From positions 62,001 through 126,000 of the forward strand of contig CALUGA010000002.1 of the NCBI GenBank assembly GCA_944320105.1: 64,000 nt of DNA, read 5' to 3'. The notes beneath the pieces are model-generated. The model did no database searches and was not told where the DNA came from. It saw only the letters and a program-made list of their open reading frames with translations. Shown piece after piece: positions 52,763 to 61,575 of the stretch. Made by a program: the position numbers and the translations under genes. This DNA is from an uncultured Prevotella sp. (GTDB taxonomy: Bacteria > Bacteroidota > Bacteroidia > Bacteroidales > Bacteroidaceae). Numbering within the stretch: the stretch's first letter is position 1; every line of letters begins with the position of its first letter.

Positions 52763-54190
52763 ATGGATTACAGTCAGTTTTTTAATATGATTCCGGAAGC
52801 CACACTCGTGGCAATCCTGATAATTGTCTTTCTTGCCGACCTAATAATGAAAGGCGAGAAGAAAGTTGCCTCATTGGCCCTGCTGATGGATGTGCTGCTC
52901 GTGGTGCAGGTGGCAGTTTGCTTCATGGCCGGGCCTGCCTCGGCTTTCGGCGGCATCTACGTCACCACCGAGGCTGCCAACGTGATGAAGGTCATCCTCA
53001 CTGCCGGCACCTTCATTGTATGCATTATGGCACAGCCGTGGCTCAGTCGCCCCGACGTGAGCAACAAGGCCGGCGAGTTCTATGCCCTTGTGGCTTCAAC
53101 TCTGCTCGGTATGTACATGATGATGTCGTCGGGTCATTTCCTCATGTTCTTCCTTGGGCTTGAGATGGCCTCCGTGCCAATGGCATGCCTGGTGGCCTTC
53201 GACAAGTTCCGCCAGAACTCGGCTGAGGGCGCAGCTAAGTTTGTACTCACGGCCACGTTCTCCAGCGGTGTGATGCTCTATGGCATATCGTTCATCTACG
53301 CCGCCGCCGGAACGCTTTATTTCGACGATGTGGCAGCCGTCATTGCCAATACGCCCCTCGCCATCATGGGTCTGGTGTTCTTCTTCAGCGGTCTTGGCTT
53401 CAAGATTTCGCTCGTTCCGTTCCACTTCTGGACTGCCGACACCTACCAAGGCGCGCCCACTCCCGTTACGGGTTACCTCAGCGTGGTTTCAAAGGGTGCC
53501 GCAGCCTTTGCCCTCATGGCCATCCTCGTTAAGGTGTTTGCCCCGATGATTGAGTATTGGGAGTACCTGCTGTACATCGTCATTGTGCTCACCATCACCA
53601 TTGCCAACCTCTTCGCCATCCGCCAGAGCGAGTTAAAGCGATTCATGGCTTTCAGCTCCATATCGCAGGCAGGCTACATCATGCTTGCTGTCATCGGCGG
53701 TTCAGCCATGGGTGCGGCTGCATTGGCCTACTACGTCCTCGTATATGTAGTGGCCAACATGGCCGTGTTCACTGTCATCAATGTTGTTGAGACGCGTGGC
53801 AACGGCAATACGAAGATGAACTGCTACGATGGCTTCTACAAGACCAACCCTAAGCTGACCCTGCTCATGACGCTCGCGCTGTTCTCCCTGGCCGGCATTC
53901 CACCGTTTGCAGGTATGTTCAGCAAGTTCTTCGTGTTCATGGCGGCTGCCGAGCAAGGGTCTTTCTGGGCCTACCTCGTGGTGTTCGTGGCATTGATCAA
54001 CACTGTGCCGAGCCTTTACTACTATCTCCGCATAGTCAAGGCCATGTACATCAACCAGACCGACACGCCGCTGCCCACGTTCAGCAGCGATGGCAATACC
54101 AAGTTTGCCTTGACGCTCTGCACTGCAGGCATTGCAGCATTCGGCGTGTTCAGCTGCGTTTACGACTGGATTGCAGCAGCTGCTTTCTGA
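52763..54190 (+). CDS. nuoN: NADH dehydrogenase subunit N
   Basis: A 475-residue antiporter-like subunit and the last gene of the operon. It carries [48 protein letters not shown] (parts, with the conserved lysine) and [14 protein letters not shown]. The nuo operon therefore holds A, B, CD, H, I, J, K, L, M and N but no E, F or G, so NADH itself may not be the direct electron donor. A strong terminator follows. Confidence 0.95.
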   Translation: MDYSQFFNMIPEATLVAILIIVFLADLIMKGEKKVASLALLMDVLLVVQVAVCFMAGPASAFGGIYVTTEAANVMKVILTAGTFIVCIMAQPWLSRPDVSNKAGEFYALVASTLLGMYMMMSSGHFLMFFLGLEMASVPMACLVAFDKFRQNSAEGAAKFVLTATFSSGVMLYGISFIYAAAGTLYFDDVAAVIANTPLAIMGLVFFFSGLGFKISLVPFHFWTADTYQGAPTPVTGYLSVVSKGAAAFALMAILVKVFAPMIEYWEYLLYIVIVLTITIANLFAIRQSELKRFMAFSSISQAGYIMLAVIGGSAMGAAALAYYVLVYVVANMAVFTVINVVETRGNGNTKMNCYDGFYKTNPKLTLLMTLALFSLAGIPPFAGMFSKFFVFMAAAEQGSFWAYLVVFVALINTVPSLYYYLRIVKAMYINQTDTPLPTFSSDGNTKFALTLCTAGIAAFGVFSCVYDWIAAAAF

Positions 54191-54214
54191 GCGGCTGGCT
54201 GCCTATGATACAGA

Positions 54215-54250
54215 GAGCCGGGCGTTATTCATGCCCGGCTCTTGTTTTTT
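54215..54250 (+). terminator. Intrinsic terminator of the nuo operon
   Basis: A perfect 9-bp stem GAGCCGGGC (54215-54223) / GCCCGGCTC (54233-54241) is followed by TTGTTTTTT. Confidence 0.88.
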
Positions 54251-54296
54251 CTTGGCCCGTGCGTCGTCGCTTCGGCTTTGGCTTTTGTCATGTTTT

Positions 54297-54483
54297 ATTA
54301 CCAATGTCAGTCACATGGTGCAACTTCTTGGTTTCCAGAGCATTGCGTCTATGGCCGTTTGGGCTTGCAAAACAGGCCGTTTTGCAAGCCCAAACGGCTT
54401 GTTTCGCACTGCCGAACGGTCTGTTTTGCAGGGCGGTTTGCCTGTCTCGGTGCTGCAACCATGTGTTTGTAAGAAAAACTTAC
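54297..54483. repeat. 22-bp repeat element, copy 4 (with perfect 20-bp inverted repeat)
   Basis: Four contiguous 22-bp units occupy 54352-54373, 54374-54395, 54396-54417 and 54418-54439. The first two form a perfect inverted repeat: 20-base arms at 54354-54373 and 54379-54398 around a 5-base loop AGGCC. The right flank GTAAGAAAAACTTAC (54469-54483), itself a small palindrome, matches the flank of copy 2 at 13 of 15 positions or better. It fills most of the 429-base gap between nuoN and the ComEC gene. Apart from the terminator I see nothing else in that gap. Confidence 0.78.
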
Positions 54484-54619
54484 CGTGCGTATTCTCCACT
54501 CCGAGCCGGTCGCTATCCCCCTGCCAGACTTTGAAACTATTCAAGATATGTAGGTTGGCAACCAATTTTGCCACCTGCATAAAATGATGTTGGATGATAT
54601 ATTACAGTTGCTATAGCCC

Positions 54620-56164
54620 ATGCCAAATACCGGATTCTTTCGCCTTTACCCCATTGTGCCGCTGTGCCTTAGCCTTGCCGCAGGCGTAGCCGTTTCCCGC
54701 GCAGTGGGTTTGGCCGACTGTGCTGGGTGGTGTTGGGCAGGGTTTGCCGCAGTTTTTGTCGCAGCCCTGGCTGCAACTCGGTTGCCTCGCACCCAGACCG
54801 CAGCCTTGCTCCTTGCCGCGTTTCTGCTTGGCACCACGCTCATGGCCATGCGCGAGTGCAGCCTCCGTATGGCCCTTCCTGAGGGTTATTCCACCACTGA
54901 GGGCATTGTGGCCGACGAGCCTGTGGAGCGCGGTCGCATCGTCCGCTTCGACCTGGCTGTCACCTCTGGCCCCCTTGCAGGCCATTCGGTGCGTGTAGCC
55001 CTGCTAAAGGATACCGTAAGTCGTCGCTACACCTCCATCGGCGTGGGCGACGGACTGCGTTTCAGCTCGCGCCTTGAGCCTCCGGCCAATTTTGTTGAGT
55101 CAAACTTCGACTACGTTACCTATCTCCAGGGCCGCGATATCGTTGCCACCACCTTTGTGTATTACCGCAACTGGCGCGAGGCCACGGTCGACTGGTCTGC
55201 CCTGGGGATATTCCAACGCGCCCGCATCGCAGCCCTCCGCCTTCGCCATGCACTGCTCTGCCACTACCGCGCGCTCGGCCTTGCCGGGCAAGACTTTGCC
55301 GTGGTGGCCGCCATGACCCTCGGCGACAAGTCAGCTTTGAGCGCAGCCACCCGCGATGTCTATTCTGTCACAGGAGCATCCCATATCCTCGCCCTCTCGG
55401 GTATGCACCTCGGCATCATCTATGCCTTGCTGTCCGTCCTCTCGCTCGGCCGGCGTTTCAGCGCGCTGCGCGAGTGCCTGCTGCTCGTGGCCATCTGGGC
55501 CTATGTACTGCTCGTTGGCCTTTCGCCCTCCGTGCTCCGTTCGGCACTTATGATAACAGTCTACTCCATAGTCGGACTGAGCGGGCGCAGCCGTATGTCG
55601 GTCAACGCGCTGGCCTTTGCGGCTTTTGTCCTGCTCGTGGCCAACCCCCTTGTGCTCTTCGACATCGGTTTCCAGCTCTCCTTTGCTGCAGTGGCATTCA
55701 TCCTTGCCTTCCACCCCTCGGTGGGCGAGATAGTGCCGTACAAGTACCAACAGAGCCACCGCCTTGTGCGTTGGGCCTGGCAGTTGTTGCTCATGTCCTT
55801 TCTTGCCCAAGCAGGCACACTGCCGCTTGTGCTCTATTATTTCGGTAGGCTGCCGGTCTACTCGCTGCTCACCAACTTCGTCGTCATACCCGCCGCCACG
55901 GCCATACTCTATTCGGCTGTGGCCCTGTTCGCCCTTTCGTGGCTGCCCGTGGCCCAGCAGGCAGTGGCCGCAGTTGTTTCGTTTGTGGTGTCAGCTCTCA
56001 ATTCTGTGCTGTCGGCGGTGGCATCACTGCCGGGCGCATCGGTCGATGGGTTGCGGTTCAGCGCCTTGCAGACCGTGCTGCTCTACGTGATGATGGTGTG
56101 CATCTGCCTCTTTCTCTCGCTCCTTGGCCGCCGTCGGCAGGCCGCCCGCAACTTGTCGCCATGA
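54620..56164 (+). CDS. ComEC/Rec2-family membrane protein lacking the metallo-beta-lactamase domain
   Basis: A 514-residue membrane protein of the ComEC/Rec2 family, which forms the inner-membrane channel for single-stranded DNA uptake in competent bacteria. An N-terminal DUF4131-like part (helices and an OB-like region, about residues 1-190) is followed by the competence domain. That domain is signalled by AAMTLGDKSALSAATRDVY, GASHILALSGMHLGIIYAL and multiple helices (to about 505). The usual C-terminal metallo-beta-lactamase domain of about 250 residues is absent, and the frame ends right after the last helix. Short forms of this kind occur in Bacteroidetes. Competence in this organism is not shown by the sequence. 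Confidence 0.88.
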   Translation: MPNTGFFRLYPIVPLCLSLAAGVAVSRAVGLADCAGWCWAGFAAVFVAALAATRLPRTQTAALLLAAFLLGTTLMAMRECSLRMALPEGYSTTEGIVADEPVERGRIVRFDLAVTSGPLAGHSVRVALLKDTVSRRYTSIGVGDGLRFSSRLEPPANFVESNFDYVTYLQGRDIVATTFVYYRNWREATVDWSALGIFQRARIAALRLRHALLCHYRALGLAGQDFAVVAAMTLGDKSALSAATRDVYSVTGASHILALSGMHLGIIYALLSVLSLGRRFSALRECLLLVAIWAYVLLVGLSPSVLRSALMITVYSIVGLSGRSRMSVNALAFAAFVLLVANPLVLFDIGFQLSFAAVAFILAFHPSVGEIVPYKYQQSHRLVRWAWQLLLMSFLAQAGTLPLVLYYFGRLPVYSLLTNFVVIPAATAILYSAVALFALSWLPVAQQAVAAVVSFVVSALNSVLSAVASLPGASVDGLRFSALQTVLLYVMMVCICLFLSLLGRRRQAARNLSP

Positions 56165-56261
56165 GCTGCCGGGTGGTCTCATTGGTGCCGCATTGCAGCC
56201 CATTGTCGCTTTCAGCAGATAATTTACTCCAAGCGAATGCGGTTTTCTCGGCTTTTTTCAG

Positions 56262-56269
56262 TAAGTTTG
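56262..56269 (+). promoter_or_regulatory. Promoter -7 box of the lipoprotein-rsmG unit
   Basis: TAAGTTTG matches TAnnTTTG, 20 bases before the start codon at 56289. Confidence 0.55.
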
Positions 56270-56288
56270 CAAATTAAAACATAAAGGG

Positions 56289-57104
56289 ATGACAATGCCA
56301 TTTATTGCATACACAAAATCAGCCTTGCGCCTGCCGCTTGCCGCCTTGATGGCGCTTGCGTTTCTCCTTGCGTCGTGTGGCGGCGAGGGCGCAGCCCCGT
56401 TGCCCACCAAGACGGTGCGCGTGAGCAAGTCGTTGCCCATCGACGGTAGCGAAGCTTCGCCCTGCTGCAAGGTGGATCTGGCCGTGGCCATTGTGGACGG
56501 GGGCGACAGCGTGGCTGCCAAAATCAATGCAGCTATAACCAAGATGCTCTTCGACATGGAGAACCATTCCATGGAGCAGGCCGCCGATTCTTTCGCATCG
56601 CGTTATGTCAACGAGAACACAGCTTTCCTGAGGCCGTTCTACCGCGAGGATCGCGACGACCCGTCAAAGCGCGGGTGGTACGAGTATTGGTACAAGCTTG
56701 ATGCTTCCATCAGTCAGCCGCGCGACGGTTTTGTGGCTTGTGTAGCCACGAGGGAGTTCTTTGAGGGCGGTGCGCACAGCATAAAGCAAAAGCAGGCAAC
56801 CAACTTCGAGCGGGCCACGGGCAAGCCCGTTGGCCTTGACGACGTTTTCGTTCCGGGCTACAGGAAGCGACTGGAGGACAAGCTCCTCAGCCTGCTAAAG
56901 CAGAAGGCCGGTGCTGCCGATGTGCGGTCGCTGCGCGAAAAGGGCTACCTTTACTCCTCGGATATGTATGCCTCCGACAACTTCCTGCTCGGCAGCGATG
57001 GCATAACCTTCATTTACAACCCCTACGAGATTGCACCTTACGAGCTGGGCATGACCGAACTTACCGTTGACTACGACGACATCGAAGACATACTAAAGAA
57101 ATAA
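56289..57104 (+). CDS. DUF3298-containing lipoprotein
   Basis: A 271-residue exported lipoprotein. A signal segment (about residues 15-30) ends in the lipobox LLASC, with the lipidated Cys at about residue 30, followed by GGEG. The C-terminal half matches the DUF3298 / RsiV-type domain: DDVFVPGYRKRLEDKLLSLL, then DGITFIYNPYEIAPYELG near the end. Proteins with this domain act at the cell surface or periplasm; some are sensors that bind peptidoglycan-lysing enzymes. Function here is unknown. It is 4 bases upstream of rsmG. Confidence 0.85.
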   Translation: MTMPFIAYTKSALRLPLAALMALAFLLASCGGEGAAPLPTKTVRVSKSLPIDGSEASPCCKVDLAVAIVDGGDSVAAKINAAITKMLFDMENHSMEQAADSFASRYVNENTAFLRPFYREDRDDPSKRGWYEYWYKLDASISQPRDGFVACVATREFFEGGAHSIKQKQATNFERATGKPVGLDDVFVPGYRKRLEDKLLSLLKQKAGAADVRSLREKGYLYSSDMYASDNFLLGSDGITFIYNPYEIAPYELGMTELTVDYDDIEDILKK

Positions 57105-57108
57105 GCTG

Positions 57109-57729
57109 ATGGAAAAGATTCTGAAATACTTTCCCGCACTTACGCAGGTGCAGCGCGACCAGTTTGCCGCACTCGCCGGACTCTATACAGACTGGAACGC
57201 CAAGATTAACGTAATATCGCGCAAAGACATTGGCAACCTCTACGAGCACCATGTGCTCCACTCGCTGGCCATAGCCAAGGCTATTGGCTTCCGCCCCGGA
57301 ACGCGTGTGCTCGACCTTGGCACCGGCGGGGGCTTTCCAGGCATACCGCTGGCCATAATGTTCCCCGAGGTTTCGTTTAGGCTCATCGACGGCACGGGCA
57401 AGAAAATCCTCGTGGCAAGCGAGGTGGCCAAGGCCATTGGGCTGAAGAATTGCGTAGCCGAGCAGATGCGCGGCGAGATGGAGCAGGGCAAGTATGATTT
57501 TGTGGTGAGCAGGGCCGTGATGCCGCTGCCCGATCTCGTTAGGTTGGTTACGAAAAACGTTTCTGCCAAGCAGGCCAATGCCCTGCCCAACGGGCTGCTG
57601 TGCCTCAAGGGCGGCGACGTGGCGCAAGAGGTGCAGCCTTATCGCCACATAGCCGAGGTGATGCCTATAAGCGGTTGGTTTGAGGAAGAGTGGTTTGAGG
57701 GCAAGAACGTAATATATGTTCCTATCTGA
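57109..57729 (+). CDS. rsmG: 16S rRNA (guanine-527-N7)-methyltransferase
   Basis: A 206-residue SAM-dependent methyltransferase that modifies G527 of 16S rRNA. The N-terminal helical part reads YTDWNAKINVISRKD with the RNA-binding region. The cofactor-binding motif is VLDLGTGGGFPGIPLAIMFP (about residues 66-85), and VVSRAVMPLPDL follows. The length matches the family. It begins 4 bases after the lipoprotein stop codon. Confidence 0.95.
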   Translation: MEKILKYFPALTQVQRDQFAALAGLYTDWNAKINVISRKDIGNLYEHHVLHSLAIAKAIGFRPGTRVLDLGTGGGFPGIPLAIMFPEVSFRLIDGTGKKILVASEVAKAIGLKNCVAEQMRGEMEQGKYDFVVSRAVMPLPDLVRLVTKNVSAKQANALPNGLLCLKGGDVAQEVQPYRHIAEVMPISGWFEEEWFEGKNVIYVPI

Positions 57730-57806
57730 CGTGGCCCGGCCTGGCCGTACTTCGGGCTGCCATGCCACTGCCGCATTGAAGATACGCAACTAAACAACTT
57801 ACCTAT

Positions 57807-58451
57807 ATGCTTAACATACAACGCTTTGTGGTAAATCCGTTCCAGGAGAACTGCTACGTGGTGAGCGACGACACGAAAGAAGCCGTGGTAATAGACTGTG
57901 GCGCATTCTACCCGGAAGAGCGCACGGCCATAGTGAAATACATACGCGAGGGTGGATTGGTGCCTAAGCGGCTCATTGCCACCCACGGCCACGTAGACCA
58001 CAACTTTGGCAACGGCACCATGTTTGCCGCCTTCGGGCTTAGGCCGGAAGTACACCATAAGGATGGGCGGCTGATGGCGAGCCTGCCTGAGCAGGCCATG
58101 GCCTTCTGCCAGTATAGGATGGAGGATGACATCCCGCCGGTGGGCAAGTTCTTTGGCGATGGCGACACGATAGGCTTTGGCAATCACGAGCTTTGCGTAT
58201 TGCCCACGCCCGGCCACACGCCCGGTTCGGTGTTCTTCGTCTGCGAGGAAGAGGGCGTGGCCTTCTCCGGCGACACGCTTTTCCGCATGAGCATAGGGCG
58301 CACCGACCTTGGGCAAGGCAGCTACGCTGACATCGTGGCCAGTCTGCAGGGCCTTAAGCATAGGCTTGACGGCAAAACCGTCGTCCTGCCGGGCCATGGC
58401 CCGCAGACCACCATGGGTGAGGAGATTGCCGCCAACCCATATTTACGATAG
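57807..58451 (+). CDS. Metallo-beta-lactamase-fold hydrolase (glyoxalase II-like)
   Basis: A 214-residue MBL-fold hydrolase. Metal ligands are visible in [13 protein letters not shown] (HxHxDH), [14 protein letters not shown] and [16 protein letters not shown], plus a final PGHGPQTT. Proteins of this type, often related to hydroxyacylglutathione hydrolase, hydrolyse thioesters, but the exact substrate here is not certain. It stands 77 bases after rsmG, and ruvC follows 52 bases after its stop with its own promoter. Confidence 0.9.
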   Translation: MLNIQRFVVNPFQENCYVVSDDTKEAVVIDCGAFYPEERTAIVKYIREGGLVPKRLIATHGHVDHNFGNGTMFAAFGLRPEVHHKDGRLMASLPEQAMAFCQYRMEDDIPPVGKFFGDGDTIGFGNHELCVLPTPGHTPGSVFFVCEEEGVAFSGDTLFRMSIGRTDLGQGSYADIVASLQGLKHRLDGKTVVLPGHGPQTTMGEEIAANPYLR

Positions 58452-58488
58452 GCATCGGCGCGGTATGCGACTTGCGCCCGCCGTTGTG

Positions 58489-58496
58489 TATTTTTG
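58489..58496 (+). promoter_or_regulatory. Promoter -7 box close to the ruvC start codon
   Basis: TATTTTTG matches TAnnTTTG; only 7 bases separate it from the ruvC ATG. The transcript would have little or no leader. Confidence 0.5.
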
Positions 58497-58503
58497 CAAC
58501 TAC

Positions 58504-59061
58504 ATGGAGAAAGTGATATTAGGAATTGACCCCGGAACAAACATCATGGGGTATGGCGTGCTCAAGGTGTGCGACAACAAGGCGCAGATGGTTACCATGG
58601 GCGTAATAGACCTGCGCAAGTTTGGCGACGCTTACCTTAAGTTGGGGCATATCTTTGAGCGCGTAACGGGGATAATAGATTCTTACCTGCCCGACGAGAT
58701 GGCCATCGAGGCCCCGTTCTTCGGGAAAAACGTGCAGTCGGTGCTGAAGCTCGGCCGCGCCCAAGGCACGGCCATCGCTGCCGCCATACACCACGGAGTG
58801 CCTATACATGAGTATGCCCCGATGAAAATCAAGGTGGCCATAACCGGGCAGGGGCAGGCCTCAAAGGAGCAGGTGGCGGGGATGCTGCAACGCATACTGA
58901 AGATAGATGACCGCGATATGTGCGACTTCATGGACGCAACCGACGCACTCGGGGCGGCCTACTGCCACTTCTTGCAGATGAACAGGCCGGAGTCGCAGGC
59001 TCATTACCGCGGATGGAAAGATTTTGTGAACAAAAACCAGGCAAGGGTATGCAAAAGGTGA
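58504..59061 (+). CDS. ruvC: Holliday junction endodeoxyribonuclease RuvC
   Basis: A 185-residue resolvase that cuts four-way junctions during recombination. The catalytic acidic residues lie in [13 protein letters not shown] (Asp), [21 protein letters not shown] (Glu) and [14 protein letters not shown] (two Asp). The open frame extends upstream into the MBL gene, but homology starts at [12 protein letters not shown], and a -7 box lies just upstream. Its last 13 bases overlap the start of the ABC ATPase gene. The helicase genes ruvA and ruvB are not adjacent. Confidence 0.95.
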   Translation: MEKVILGIDPGTNIMGYGVLKVCDNKAQMVTMGVIDLRKFGDAYLKLGHIFERVTGIIDSYLPDEMAIEAPFFGKNVQSVLKLGRAQGTAIAAAIHHGVPIHEYAPMKIKVAITGQGQASKEQVAGMLQRILKIDDRDMCDFMDATDALGAAYCHFLQMNRPESQAHYRGWKDFVNKNQARVCKR

Positions 59062-60548
59062 TAGAGATACATGGCGGCATAGTAAGGCTGCCTGAATGGC
59101 GCATGGCTGCTCCTGTGGACTTTGAGCTGCTCGCAGGCGAGAACGTTGCCATCGTTGGGCCTAACGGTGGAGGCAAGTCTATGTTCGTGAGCATTCTCAC
59201 GGGTAGCCACCCGCTTTTGGGCGAATGGCCTAAATATGACTTTGCGCCAAGCCGTAAGGAGCTTGTGTCCGATAATGTTAGGCACATACAGTTTACCGAC
59301 TCCTACGGCGAGAACGACTCTACTTATTATCTTCAGCAGCGTTGGAACCAGCAGGAGATTGACGAAAGCACGCCTACCGTGGCGCAGGTGCTCGACAAGG
59401 CATACCTGATTGCCGGGGCAGACAGCGAGGAGAGGCGCAGATGGAAGGCTCATCTTTACGACTTGTTTGCCATTGGCCATACGCTCGACAAGCACATCAT
59501 ACTGCTGTCGAGCGGCGAGCTGCGCAAGGTGCAGATGATAAAGGCATTGCTGGCAATGCCCCGGCTGCTGGTAATCGACAATCCTTTCATCGGCCTTGAT
59601 GCCGCTACGCGCGAGCAGCTGAAGTCGCTGCTGGGTGTGCTGTGCAGGGAAAGCGCGCTCCAGATAATACTTGTGCTCGCCAAGACCGACGACATCCCGG
59701 ATTTCATCACCCATGTGGTCAGGGTCAGCGGAATGCGGGTTTATGGCAAAACCGAGCGTGCTTTGTTTCTTGCCGGGCGCAGCGTTGCCGACGGTGGCCT
59801 GCCGCGCGAACAACGCGAGGCTATCGTGTCGTTGCCGGCAAAGGCTGGCAATTATGGTGCGGGCGAAGTGGTAAGCATGCGGAACTTGCATATCCAGTAT
59901 GGCAGCAGGGTGATACTCGACAAGCTCGACTGGACTGTCAGGAATGGCGAGCGGTGGGCCGTGACGGGGAAAAACGGCTCGGGCAAGAGCACCTTGCTTT
60001 CGTTGGTGTGCGCCGACAATCCCCAAGGCTATGCTTGCGACATATCTCTTTTTGGCCGTAAGCGTGGTTCGGGCGAGAGCATTTGGGAGATAAAGCGCCA
60101 CATCGGCTACGTTTCGCCAGAGATGCACCGCGCCTACAAGAAGAACATTCCGGCCATTAACATCGTTGCCAGCGGGCTGAAGGAGACGGTGGGGCTGTAT
60201 GTCAAGCCCAAGACTGAGGACCTGGAAGCTTGCCGATGGTGGATGGGCATCTTCGGATTGGCGGGGAAAGAGGAGCGGCCTTTCCTCAAACTGTCGAGTG
60301 GCGAGCAGCGTTTGGCATTGCTTGCCCGTGCGTTTGTAAAAGACCCCGAGCTGCTTGTGCTCGACGAGCCGTTGCATGGGCTTGACGATTATAACAGGAA
60401 AAAGGTTATTGATATTATCGAGGCTTTTTGCCAACGACCGGGCAAGACGCTTATAATGGTTACGCACTATGCCGAGGAACTGCCGCCGTGCATCGACCAC
60501 ACGCTTGCCTTGGAGCGTCACTTGCCTGGTGAGGGTGGGGCTAGCTGA
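59049..60548 (+). CDS. Tandem ABC-type ATP-binding protein (ModF-like)
   Basis: A 499-residue protein with two ABC ATPase domains in one chain. Domain 1 has GPNGGGKS (37-44), a signature LSSGELRK (near 153-160) and a Walker [18 protein letters not shown]. Domain 2 has [23 protein letters not shown] and [17 protein letters not shown]. No membrane helices are present and no permease gene is adjacent. It resembles ModF/PhrA-type proteins, whose role (possibly in molybdate or photorepair regulation) is unclear. The true start is the ATG at 59049. The 3' end overlaps the convergent exo/endonuclease gene by 31 bases. Confidence 0.88.
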   Translation: MQKVIEIHGGIVRLPEWRMAAPVDFELLAGENVAIVGPNGGGKSMFVSILTGSHPLLGEWPKYDFAPSRKELVSDNVRHIQFTDSYGENDSTYYLQQRWNQQEIDESTPTVAQVLDKAYLIAGADSEERRRWKAHLYDLFAIGHTLDKHIILLSSGELRKVQMIKALLAMPRLLVIDNPFIGLDAATREQLKSLLGVLCRESALQIILVLAKTDDIPDFITHVVRVSGMRVYGKTERALFLAGRSVADGGLPREQREAIVSLPAKAGNYGAGEVVSMRNLHIQYGSRVILDKLDWTVRNGERWAVTGKNGSGKSTLLSLVCADNPQGYACDISLFGRKRGSGESIWEIKRHIGYVSPEMHRAYKKNIPAINIVASGLKETVGLYVKPKTEDLEACRWWMGIFGLAGKEERPFLKLSSGEQRLALLARAFVKDPELLVLDEPLHGLDDYNRKKVIDIIEAFCQRPGKTLIMVTHYAEELPPCIDHTLALERHLPGEGGAS

Positions 60549-61501
60549 CCTTGGCCGGGCAAGCGAAGCCTCACTACGAGCGGCAGGTGGTCGCTCACCC
60601 CGTTGCGCCGGTAGCGGTAGCCGTTGTATGTGCGCTTGGGTTTCACTCCACCGTATATTTCTTCTTCTTCAATGAGAAACTTTGAGTCGTTAACCCGGCA
60701 CCATTCGAGCAGGTCAAGCAGAGGACCGCTCAGCATGATATGGTCAAGGTTGCCCCATCGCCCTTTGTACCTGTAAGTGCCTTTTGCGCCGTTTTTGCCT
60801 CGGGCAGTGGCTGTGGCATCGGCCATGCCGTGGGCGGCGATGGCGGCCAGCGAGCGTTCGCCGGGATAGGCGTTGAAGTCGCCTGCAACAATGATTTTTG
60901 CCGATGGGGAGATGTTGCGTATGGAGTCAATGGCGTGGCATAGGCGCGAGGCTACGGCCATGCGGTGATGCCTTGTGGCGCGTTCGCCGCCCCGTCGGCT
61001 CGGGGCATGGACAACAAAGATGTGGAGTGTGTCGTCTGTGATGATTCGGCCTGCCACGTAGAGAATGTCGCGGGTGGCATCCATGCCTTTTATTGGGAGT
61101 ATGCGGATGGATGAATGCTTTATCGGCGCGAACGAAAATTCATGGTAAAGCAGGGCGACATCTATGCCGCGCTCATCAGGTGAGTCGGTCATTATATATC
61201 CATATCTGGCGTTGCGCAACAACGAACGCTTGGTGAGATCGCGCAGCACACTGTCGTTTTCTACCTCGCAGAGTGCCACAAGGTCTGGTATTACGCAGTC
61301 CGACGAGTCTTCGCCGCACGAGAGTATGGCCCTGCCGATGCTGTCGAGCTTGCGCCAATATCTGTTGGGAGTCCAGTGGCGTGGTGCTTCGGGTAGGAAC
61401 TCGGTGTCTTGCTTGAGCGTGTCGTGGCGGCAGTCGAACAGGTTTTCGCAGTTGAGCTGCACGATGGTGAGGAAGGATGCGAGCAGTAGACTGAGGCACA
61501 T
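60518..61501 (-). CDS. Exported endonuclease/exonuclease/phosphatase-family protein
   Basis: A 327-residue EEP-fold protein with an N-terminal hydrophobic signal segment (MCLSLLLASFLTIV). Catalytic motifs are QLNCENLFD (metal-binding Asn/Glu region), PDLVALCEVEN, GDFNAYPGE (Asp/Asn pair) and the final VSDHLPLVVRL (Asp-His). The fold cleaves phosphodiester bonds in nucleic acids or phospholipids/inositol phosphates; the substrate here is not evident. The gene converges on the ABC ATPase gene with an overlap of 31 bases at the 3' ends. A bidirectional terminator separates it from the peptide transporter. Confidence 0.88.
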   Translation of the reverse strand: MCLSLLLASFLTIVQLNCENLFDCRHDTLKQDTEFLPEAPRHWTPNRYWRKLDSIGRAILSCGEDSSDCVIPDLVALCEVENDSVLRDLTKRSLLRNARYGYIMTDSPDERGIDVALLYHEFSFAPIKHSSIRILPIKGMDATRDILYVAGRIITDDTLHIFVVHAPSRRGGERATRHHRMAVASRLCHAIDSIRNISPSAKIIVAGDFNAYPGERSLAAIAAHGMADATATARGKNGAKGTYRYKGRWGNLDHIMLSGPLLDLLEWCRVNDSKFLIEEEEIYGGVKPKRTYNGYRYRRNGVSDHLPLVVRLRLPGQGQLAPPSPGK

Positions 61502-61521
61502 TGGGATGGAATCTTAGTGAA

Positions 61522-61566
61522 AAAGGGGAAAGGCTTGCATCGGCAATACCTTTCCCCTTTGTTTTT
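61522..61566 (-). terminator. Terminator between the transporter and exonuclease genes
   Basis: A perfect 12-bp stem AAAGGGGAAAGG (61522-61533) / CCTTTCCCCTTT (61549-61560) has T runs on either strand. On the minus strand it lies 16 bases after the transporter gene, where termination makes functional sense. Confidence 0.82.
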
Positions 61567-61575
61567 CAATGTTGC

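Noticed and set aside
57807-58451. The MBL-fold protein as the missing C-terminal domain of ComEC
   Set aside because: It lies two genes downstream behind separate genes and shows the metal motifs of glyoxalase II-like hydrolases, not those of ComEC.
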